DNA of 64,000 bases from Sporomusa termitida (GTDB lineage Bacteria; Bacillota; Negativicutes; Sporomusales; Sporomusaceae), in the NCBI RefSeq assembly GCF_007641255.1, contig NZ_CP036259.1, forward strand, positions 1,674,001 to 1,738,000. The letters run 5' to 3'. Position 1 is the first letter of the stretch. Every line of letters starts with the position of its first letter. Below, piece after piece: positions 52,812 to 58,355 of the stretch. The notes beneath the pieces were generated by a model that did not search any database, was not told the origin of the DNA, and saw only the letters and a program-made list of their open reading frames with translations. The position numbers and the translations under genes were made by a program.

Positions 52812-53375
52812 ATGAAAGGCATTGACGTAAGTTATCACAACGGCATGGTTGATTGGCAAGCTGTGGCGGCTGCCGGTATTGAATTTGCGATTGTCCGCAG
52901 TTCGTATGGCCTGCAATCACAAAATTTGATGTTTGTCCAAAACGTGGCCGGAGCAAAAGCCGCAGGACTTAGGGTGGGCGCTTACCATTACTCTTACGCG
53001 CTGACTGTATCTGATGCAATTCAGGAAGCTATTCATTGCCAGGAAACGATTGCCGATGCTGGGGTACTGCTAGAAATGCCGGTATTCTTCGACATGGAAG
53101 ACGCGGACGGATACAAAGCGCGTAAGGGGTTTGTCTTTGACCGGGCCGTGATAACAGAGATGTGCCGGGCGTTCATTTGCAATATCGGCCTTGATTGCGG
53201 GGTTTACGCCTCCTATTGGTGGCTTGAGAATTACATTGACTGGCGTAGTATCGGTTGCGCGGTGTGGAATGCTCAGTGGGGTAAAAATGACGATATTAAG
53301 GGGTATATGTGGCAGTACACGGACCGCTTGGAGATCGGCGGCAAGTATTTTGACGGTAATATCAAATATGAGTAG
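52812..53375 (+). CDS. GH25 muramidase endolysin (lysozyme)
   Basis: A 187-residue catalytic domain without a cell-wall-binding domain. MKGIDVSYHNGMVDWQAV, FAIVRSSYG, VGAYHYSYA and the acid pair in VFFDMEDADGY match glycoside hydrolase 25. It cuts the glycan of murein. It has no signal peptide, so it needs the holin. GGGAGTG before the ATG. Confidence 0.9.
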   Translation: MKGIDVSYHNGMVDWQAVAAAGIEFAIVRSSYGLQSQNLMFVQNVAGAKAAGLRVGAYHYSYALTVSDAIQEAIHCQETIADAGVLLEMPVFFDMEDADGYKARKGFVFDRAVITEMCRAFICNIGLDCGVYASYWWLENYIDWRSIGCAVWNAQWGKNDDIKGYMWQYTDRLEIGGKYFDGNIKYE

Positions 53376-53380
53376 TAAGA

Positions 53381-53412
53381 AAAAGCGCCGTCCAGCAATG
53401 GGCGGCGTTTTA
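53381..53412 (+). terminator. Terminator between muramidase and spanin-like genes
   Basis: AAAAGCGCCG/CGGCGTTTT stem with a small mismatch, directly after the stop of the lysozyme gene. Confidence 0.7.
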
Positions 53413-53431
53413 ATGGGAGAGGAGACAATAC

Positions 53432-53836
53432 ATGTTTATTTTAACCAGGATAAAGGAGATGATTCTCAATGCTAAAAAGACTATTATTATCGGTGCTGTT
53501 GGCCTGTTTGCTGGTTTTGGTATCGGCTGGTACCTGTTCGGCTCAGTACATCATGACCGATCAGGAGCTGACCAGGTTAGAACAGATATTTCAGCAGCTG
53601 GACGAGAACAACAGGCAGCTGTTGACCGAGTTGGACGAGTCGAAAACGGACTTGCAGACAGCGCGGCTGAAGCTGGCAGGGTATCAGAGGGACTTGGCGG
53701 CGTTGCAGAATCAGTTGCTGGTGCTGAAAGCCGAATCGACAGCAGCCAGGGAAAGCTTGCTGTCAGCGCAGGACTTATTGCAGAAGGCCAACGAATCCTT
53801 GCAGACATACGAGCACGAGGTCCGGTCGGAGATTAG
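53432..53836 (+). CDS. Candidate inner-membrane spanin (134 aa)
   Basis: N-in membrane anchor (residues about 16-36: TIIIGAVGLFAGFGIGWYLF), then a soluble region with charged and Ala/Ser-rich heptads. GGAGAGGAG precedes the ATG. Its last 368 bases are also read by the next gene in the +1 frame. Rz-like i-spanins have this build and this overlap. The host must have an outer membrane for this to make sense. Confidence 0.55.
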   Translation: MFILTRIKEMILNAKKTIIIGAVGLFAGFGIGWYLFGSVHHDRSGADQVRTDISAAGREQQAAVDRVGRVENGLADSAAEAGRVSEGLGGVAESVAGAESRIDSSQGKLAVSAGLIAEGQRILADIRARGPVGD

Positions 53837-53897
53837 GGGGCTGAAGCTGCAGCGTGGAGTGTTGGTGCTGGGGTTAGGGTATCTGGCGTTTAGGTAG
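53469..53897 (+). CDS. Candidate outer spanin partner, embedded in the previous gene (142 aa)
   Basis: Signal peptide (MLKRLLLSVLLACLLVLVSAG) with Cys23 in AGTC, a poor lipobox, or signal peptidase I cleavage after CSA. Residues 30-125 are a strong coiled-coil rich in Leu/Gln/Glu, and the C terminus is hydrophobic (GVLVLGLGYLAF). Its own AAGGAG site lies 9 bases before the ATG. Classical Rz1 is a Pro-rich lipoprotein, so this is a divergent or fused type. The two genes use different frames over 368 bases. Confidence 0.6.
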   Translation: MLKRLLLSVLLACLLVLVSAGTCSAQYIMTDQELTRLEQIFQQLDENNRQLLTELDESKTDLQTARLKLAGYQRDLAALQNQLLVLKAESTAARESLLSAQDLLQKANESLQTYEHEVRSEIRGLKLQRGVLVLGLGYLAFR

Positions 53898-53902
53898 GAT
53901 GG

Positions 53903-53933
53903 GGGCATGGACTTCGGTCCGGGGCTTTTTTTT
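53903..53933 (+). terminator. Terminator of the lysis operon
   Basis: GCATGGAC-TTCG-GTCCGGGGC stem (one mismatch and one bulge) with a UUCG loop and eight T residues. It ends the rightward late transcript. Confidence 0.8.
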
Positions 53934-53950
53934 ATAGAAAATGGGTATTT

Positions 53951-54045
53951 TGACTATATAACTAAAAATAGATTAAAATAACCTAAAATAGCTAAAACAG
54001 AATAAAACTGGATTAAAGTGGATAAAACTAGCTAAAAACAGAAGA
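53951..54045. repeat. AT-rich iterated motif region
   Basis: At least six loose copies of CTAAAA(T/C)AG, ATTAAA(A/G)T and ATAAAACT within 95 bases, in one orientation. It lies between the lysis terminator and the Abi RNA promoter. Candidate binding sites or a simple-sequence drift zone. Confidence 0.4.
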
Positions 54046-54081
54046 ATACCATCCTTGTCAAATATTCAGCTAATAGTTTAT

Positions 54082-54087
54082 TATAAT
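54082..54087 (+). promoter_or_regulatory. -10 element for the Abi leader RNA
   Basis: TATAAT with T-rich upstream context, 7-12 bases before the structured RNA. A -35 is unclear (TTGTCA is 21 bases away). Confidence 0.45.
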
Positions 54088-54093
54088 AATAAC

Positions 54094-54155
54094 AGAACCC
54101 ACCACGCCTCTCCTTGTGCTTTACAAGTGATGCGGACCAGGGTGGGGCTTTTATT
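54094..54155 (+). ncRNA. Structured RNA upstream of the Abi_2 gene (abiF-motif-like)
   Basis: Outer stem CCCACC (54098-54103)/GGTGGG (54141-54146), inner stem CTTGT (54113-54117)/ACAAG (54123-54127), and a possible CGC/GCG pairing (54105/54132). T residues follow, making it terminator-like. It ends about 20 bases before the Abi start. A conserved structured RNA called abiF is known upstream of Abi_2/AbiF-family genes; position and fold agree, but I compare from memory. Confidence 0.6.
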
Positions 54156-54175
54156 TATCAGGGGTGATGGCTTTT

Positions 54176-55045
54176 ATGAACCCGCTAAAGCCTCCTTGTA
54201 CATTTAAAGAACAAATCGAAATACTAAAAAGCAGAAATCTTATTATTATTGATGAAAACTATGCTGAAATGATTTTATCTCGTGTAAACTATTATAGGCT
54301 GAGTGCTTATGGTTTGGGATTACATGAGAATAATCAGTATAAGGAAAACATAACTTTTGAAATTATTTACCGTTTATATGAATTTGATGTGAGATTTAGG
54401 TATCTGTTCCTTGAAGTAATAGAAATCATTGAGGTAATGTTTAGAACTAAAATAGCATATCAAATGGCAAATAAATATGGTAGTGAATGTTACTTGAATG
54501 ATAGTTTATTTCAGGTGAAAAAGTATCATGACAAATTTATTGAAGAATTCGCTCTAGAGAAATATCATCAAAGAAATGCCGCGTTCGTTAAACATCATGA
54601 AGATAAATATGGTGGGAAAATGCCCATTTGGGTAGCGGTTGAATTATTTTCTTTTGGAATGCTATCTCGTTTTTATGGGAACATGAAAGTCGATGATCAA
54701 TGGAAAGTAGCTGAGCACTTTAAGACTTCACCAGTGTTTATTCGAAGTTGGTTAAAGTGTTTAGTTGAAGTTAGAAATATATGTGCGCACTATGGACGAA
54801 TTTATAATAGGATTCTCAGTAGTGAACCAAGGCTATATAATGAACATAAATATATTAAAAAAGATCGTGCATTTGCAGTGATAATTGTAATAAAACGGTT
54901 GCTTAATGATGACTCTTTTAGGAAATCATTTGTTTTAAACCTTAATACTTTAATCGAAGAGTTCGAAGATACAATAGACCTTTCTTATATTGGATTTCCG
55001 ACTGAATGGGGAAAAATGTTGGGTGAATATATTGAATCAAAATAA
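54176..55045 (+). CDS. Abi_2 family abortive-infection protein (AbiD/AbiF-like)
   Basis: 289 residues covering the Abi_2 family. N-terminal PLKPPCTFKEQIEILKSRNLII; VNYYRLSAYGLG; IYRLYEFDVRFRYLFLEVIEIIE; and the C-terminal HEPN-like RNA-nuclease motif EVRNICAHYGRIYNR (R-x4-H type). These proteins stop phage growth by killing or stalling the infected cell, probably by cutting RNA. AT-rich and flanked by structured RNAs at both sides, unlike neighbouring phage genes. Start by GGGGTGAT; two earlier in-frame starts (54164, 54167) are possible. Confidence 0.82.
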   Translation: MNPLKPPCTFKEQIEILKSRNLIIIDENYAEMILSRVNYYRLSAYGLGLHENNQYKENITFEIIYRLYEFDVRFRYLFLEVIEIIEVMFRTKIAYQMANKYGSECYLNDSLFQVKKYHDKFIEEFALEKYHQRNAAFVKHHEDKYGGKMPIWVAVELFSFGMLSRFYGNMKVDDQWKVAEHFKTSPVFIRSWLKCLVEVRNICAHYGRIYNRILSSEPRLYNEHKYIKKDRAFAVIIVIKRLLNDDSFRKSFVLNLNTLIEEFEDTIDLSYIGFPTEWGKMLGEYIESK

Positions 55046-55047
55046 AA

Positions 55048-55150
55048 ATCCGCATCCTTAGTACGGCTTTCCGCTTACTAATTCTACGAAAAAAGTGTCA
55101 CTTTACTTTCAAAGCCCATCTCTCAGCCAAGGCCGGGATGCGGCTTTTTC
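55048..55150 (+). ncRNA. Structured RNA candidate downstream of the Abi_2 gene
   Basis: Closing stem CCGCATCC (55050-55057)/GGATGCGG (55136-55143), followed by CTTTTT. Inside, AGTACGG...CCG...TACT and AAAGTG-T-CACTTT arms could make a multi-branched fold. Longer than a normal terminator by about 70 bases. It could be the 3' end of the abi mRNA or a separate RNA. Confidence 0.5.
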
Positions 55151-55163
55151 TATTTATTCCCAC

Positions 55164-55210
55164 TTTACAACCCAGAACATTTGTTCTAAAATTACTACAA
55201 ACAAATGTTC
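55164..55210 (+). promoter_or_regulatory. Promoter with two LexA-like boxes
   Basis: TTTACA (55164-55169), 17-base spacer, TAAAAT (55187-55192). GAACATTTGTTC (55175-55186) fills the spacer and fits the Gram-positive LexA box core GAAC-N4-GTTC exactly. AAACAAATGTTC (55199-55210) is a second box with one mismatch. SOS repression is strongly suggested. Confidence 0.7.
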
Positions 55211-55226
55211 TAGGAGTGTGAAGCAC

Positions 55227-55472
55227 ATGGAAATTAACAAACATAAAATATTCGTCAAAATAACCGCCGAACACGACGAAAACGGAATTGTCAGGCCTAC
55301 AATCTTACATTGGAAAGATGGTCGGAATTTTATCATCGATAAAGTCTACGACGTGCGCCGGGCTGCAGCTCTCAAGGCTGGCGGGACAGGGTGGAGGTAT
55401 AATTGTCTGATTTCCGGCAAGCAAGTGTATTTGTTTGACGAAGATGGGCGTTGGTTTGTGGAAGGAAAATAG
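55227..55472 (+). CDS. Small SOS-associated protein (81 aa)
   Basis: Soluble beta-rich protein: KIFVKITAEHDENGIVRPTILHW, IDKVYDVRRAAALKAGG, RYNCLISGKQVYLFDE. I recall similar proteins next to SOS genes such as Y-family polymerases in Clostridia; the biochemical role is unknown. It lies 17 bases after two LexA-like boxes. AGGAGTG upstream supports ATG 55227. Confidence 0.6.
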   Translation: MEINKHKIFVKITAEHDENGIVRPTILHWKDGRNFIIDKVYDVRRAAALKAGGTGWRYNCLISGKQVYLFDEDGRWFVEGK

Positions 55473-55476
55473 AAAT

Positions 55477-55543
55477 GCCCCTGGCACACGCCGGGGGCTT
55501 TTTAATCGTTCATATATGAGGCGGCTAGTCCGCCTCTTTTGTG
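55477..55543 (+). terminator. Tandem terminators after the SOS-linked gene
   Basis: GCCCC-GGC/GCC-GGGGC then TTTTT (55477-55504), and GAGGCGG/CCGCCTC then TTTT (55520-55542). The second overlaps the end of the convergent repressor gene. Confidence 0.65.
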
Positions 55544-56154
55544 TTGTCATCAGTTTCTGCCAAGATTTCAATAGCTTTTCGTTTTTTGGGGGGAAGTTTT
55601 TTTAGTTTTCTAATTAATTCAATGTCTTCTGGAGATATATCCGCAGGGAGTAATTCTCTAGAAGAAGTAGCGGCAGCGACTATCGGGGATAGATTTGAAT
55701 GAACTACTAATTCATTCTCATTTAGAATTTCGATGTCTGATATTAGGGACTTAATTATTTCGATCTGATGCGGTGAAACCTTACCATTGGTTAGTGCGAG
55801 TGTTTCAAAGATTTTTTGATAGAATTCGGTTGTTGAAAACTCCTCTGTCTCTTGGAGATGAGGAAGAGCTATTTCAGCTAAGGTTTTAATCAATGCTATG
55901 TATTGTTCATGAGTAAGTGTTTCGATTTTTCGCTCCAATGGTAGATGCCCTGCAGCTTGCATTAACTCTTTATATGTGATATTTAGTGATGGAGCTAATT
56001 TCTGAAGAATGGTAGGAGTGGGTATTCTTTTGCCGTTCTCGATTTGAGATATGTATGCATTAGAGACACCAGATTGTTTTTCAAGTTGCCTAGTAGTGAG
56101 TTTTTGCTCATTACGTAAATCCTTAATGTATTTTCCAAATTCTTCTGCTTTCAA
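55525..56154 (-). CDS. XRE repressor (209 aa), second immunity region
   Basis: N-terminal helix-turn-helix (EFGKYIKDLRNEQKLTTRQLEKQSG, VSNAYISQIENGKRIPTPTILQ), then a long helical C part ending PPKKRKAIEIL. Divergent from a small XRE gene, with about 110 bases between. This is a full second repressor/Cro pair. No peptidase domain. Confidence 0.75.
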   Translation of the reverse strand: MKAEEFGKYIKDLRNEQKLTTRQLEKQSGVSNAYISQIENGKRIPTPTILQKLAPSLNITYKELMQAAGHLPLERKIETLTHEQYIALIKTLAEIALPHLQETEEFSTTEFYQKIFETLALTNGKVSPHQIEIIKSLISDIEILNENELVVHSNLSPIVAAATSSRELLPADISPEDIELIRKLKKLPPKKRKAIEILAETDDNTKEAD

Positions 56155-56265
56155 TTAAAATCACCTAATTTATTTTTTATTAAACTTGTCCAATGAATGA
56201 TTGCAAAAGTGAACATTTTATGATAATCTGATTATGAAAGTTATCAAATTGCGGGAGGTGATAAA

Positions 56266-56517
56266 ATGATGCCTAAGATAAGACTTAAAAATCCTCAATC
56301 ATTTAAAGTGAAAATCCTAAAGCACGGGTACACACAAAGGGCACTTGCAATAAAAGCAGGCACTTCTATTGCTTCTTTAAATGCTCTCATCAACGGAAAG
56401 CGTGGGATTGGTGCAGGTATTGCTAAAAAAATATCGATTGCTCTGGAATGTGATTTTGATGACATTTTCCTTGTTTGTGGTGATTGTGAAAGTAATCAAG
56501 TTGTTGAACGAGGATAG
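56266..56517 (+). CDS. Cro-like XRE regulator (83 aa)
   Basis: Helix-turn-helix: FKVKILKHGYTQRALAIKAG, SIASLNALINGKRGIG, then a helix and CGDCESN tail. Divergent from the 209-residue repressor; GGGAGGTG upstream. Leads an operon with DUF3102 and ORF6C genes. Confidence 0.7.
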   Translation: MMPKIRLKNPQSFKVKILKHGYTQRALAIKAGTSIASLNALINGKRGIGAGIAKKISIALECDFDDIFLVCGDCESNQVVERG

Positions 56518-56524
56518 GTGAAAT

Positions 56525-57412
56525 ATGAATAGCCCAGTACCATTAGACCAGTTAGTTTTAGAAATCCGGTTTTACAGCCAACAGACGGCCTTAAATATGA
56601 TTGAGGTTGGCAAGCGGTTGTTGCGAGCTAAAGAGCAAGTTCCTCATGGTGAATGGGGAAGGTGGTTATCTGAAAAAGTCGACTATACCGAACGTAGTGC
56701 TCAACGTTTTATGAAAGTTGCTGAAACTTTTGCAAATACGACACACATGTCGGATTTGAGGCCAGCCCAAGTTTATGCACTGCTAGATGCTCCCGAGCCA
56801 ATTCGCCAAGAAATTTTGGGAAACCATAACCCCAAAGAACTTACGGGCAAGCAAATTAAAGAATTAAGTCGGCGGTTACTACAATCCGAGACTGAAATAG
56901 AAATTGAACGTAAAGCCCGTGAATATGCGGAAGAAGAGAATAGCAGGCTCAAACAAGAGAACCAACGACTTGCCAGTAGACCGGCGCAGGTGATTGAGAA
57001 GGAAGTTGTGCCGCCTGATTATGCAACATTGAAATCGAATAACAGGCAGTACGAAGAAACTGTAAAAAGAATTATTGCCGAAAAGGAAAAATTATCTAAG
57101 GACCTTGAAGTGGAAAGAGATGCAGCAAGATTATCCCAAAAAGCGAGCCAGGATAACTATGACCAGCGTAAAGAGTTTGAGGCGAGGGCAGATATGATAT
57201 CTGGGAGGATAGCTCTTTTCATTCGCGATATGGCGGCATTTGGGTACATGGGAGCGGACTATTTTAGGTGTTCTGATTATAGTCGAAAAAAATATGAAAA
57301 GGCTATTGAGCGCCTTGAAAAGTTAACGCGTGACCTGCGGGAGCAAATGCATGTCCTATCTATAGAAGGGGACACCAAAATAATTAATGCGGAGGTAATT
57401 GAAAATGACTAA
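56525..57412 (+). CDS. DUF3102-type protein (295 aa)
   Basis: The N-terminal domain ALNMIEVGKRLLRAKEQVPHG, EWGRWLSEKVDYTERSAQRFM matches DUF3102, found in phage and plasmid proteins that bind or restrict DNA. A long coiled-coil follows. Likely early regulatory or nucleoid-binding protein. Overlaps the next gene. Confidence 0.68.
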   Translation: MNSPVPLDQLVLEIRFYSQQTALNMIEVGKRLLRAKEQVPHGEWGRWLSEKVDYTERSAQRFMKVAETFANTTHMSDLRPAQVYALLDAPEPIRQEILGNHNPKELTGKQIKELSRRLLQSETEIEIERKAREYAEEENSRLKQENQRLASRPAQVIEKEVVPPDYATLKSNNRQYEETVKRIIAEKEKLSKDLEVERDAARLSQKASQDNYDQRKEFEARADMISGRIALFIRDMAAFGYMGADYFRCSDYSRKKYEKAIERLEKLTRDLREQMHVLSIEGDTKIINAEVIEND

Positions 57413-57782
57413 CGGGAAATATTTAATGATTGCCGAGAATCTTCTTTCTGAGGTAAAGGAAATGAAGGTAGACCAGGAGGTTTTTAAAGCAGAAGTAAAC
57501 GATAAACTAGATGATTTTAAGGCGACCCTTGATTCGCAAGTATATTTAAATTCTTCTCAAGAAGCGGCCCTCAACAAAGCAGTCAAGAGAAGGATCAGGG
57601 AGTTACTTCCCGATGAAGCAGATTATAAAATCCAAAGCAAGAAAATGTTTCAAGCGTTATGGGGCAACCTTAAGGAAGTTTATCAAGTGGCAAAGTACCG
57701 TGAAATTCCTCGAATACATTATGAGTCCGCTATGCAGTATGTAGAAAAATGGCAACCAATCAGGTTGGCCAAGCCGGCATAA
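57405..57782 (+). CDS. ORF6C-domain protein (125 aa)
   Basis: The C two-thirds match the ORF6C domain (YLNSSQEAALNKAVKRRIREL, MFQALWGNLKEVYQVAKYREI), common in antirepressor-type phage proteins. The N-terminal segment is a coiled-coil and not the usual KilA-N or Bro domain. ATG 57405 overlaps the previous stop. Confidence 0.68.
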   Translation: MTNGKYLMIAENLLSEVKEMKVDQEVFKAEVNDKLDDFKATLDSQVYLNSSQEAALNKAVKRRIRELLPDEADYKIQSKKMFQALWGNLKEVYQVAKYREIPRIHYESAMQYVEKWQPIRLAKPA

Positions 57783-57783
57783 A

Positions 57784-58002
57784 ATGATTAACAACAACTT
57801 TTCAGCCATACTAGGCAAGCGACTGTTGAAAATCACCAAGATAGCGAACGATACAGGAGTTTCGCGTACAACATTGACAAATCTCTATTACAAAAAAAGT
57901 ACGGGTATCTCATTTGATGTTCTCGAAAAATTATGTGCGTATTTAAACTGCGATGTGGGAGACCTATTTGAACATGAAGCCGATGATAAAACAAAAGACT
58001 AA
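57784..58002 (+). CDS. Small XRE/Cro regulator (72 aa)
   Basis: HTH of the YozG/Cro type: KITKIANDTGVSRTTLTNLYYKK, ISFDVLEKLCAYLNCDVGDLFEHE. It starts 1 base after the ORF6C stop. It may be an antirepressor or self-regulator of this operon. Confidence 0.7.
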   Translation: MINNNFSAILGKRLLKITKIANDTGVSRTTLTNLYYKKSTGISFDVLEKLCAYLNCDVGDLFEHEADDKTKD

Positions 58003-58035
58003 ACCGCTCCGTCCTGGCAGATAGCGCGATTTAGT

Positions 58036-58154
58036 CCACCACCATCCCGAAGGGACAGTCTTATACATAGTATATCATAATTTATTCGTTTTATTCGCAT
58101 ATAGTGAATAAAATTAGAATAATTTTTTCAAGACTGTCCTCCAAGGGTGGGGTG
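58036..58154. repeat. Compact element with 24-base imperfect inverted ends
   Basis: Left end CCACCATCCCGAAGGGACAG continuing to TCTT; right end AAGACTGTCCTCCAAGGGTG continuing to GGG. The arms pair around an AT-rich centre with a second inverted pair (TTATTCG...GTGAATAA). No ORF inside. It resembles a small non-autonomous mobile element (MITE type) or a long hairpin RNA or terminator. Confidence 0.55.
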
Positions 58155-58155
58155 A

Positions 58156-58257
58156 TTAGTATAACTTAGGGTTATCAGTTCGGCCTAATAAATAATCAAT
58201 AGATACGTCGAAGTAATCTGCAATAGCAGTAAGAAGTGAAACATTGGGCGTAGACAT
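58156..58257 (-). pseudogene. C-terminal remnant of an XRE regulator
   Basis: Minus-strand TPNVSLLTAIADYFDVSIDY then LLGRTDNPKLY and stop, the standard tail of small XRE repressors. The helix-turn-helix part upstream is missing. The remnant sits between the inverted-repeat element and fibre 2. Its tail resembles the intact regulator at 11435. Confidence 0.65.
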
Positions 58258-58355
58258 CGAATCATGGAGGGATGAGAGCAAACAAATAGACTTGGAATAA
58301 TACTTGCCGCCAGATAATCTCTGGCGGCTATTAAATAATTAAGGAGTGATTTAAT

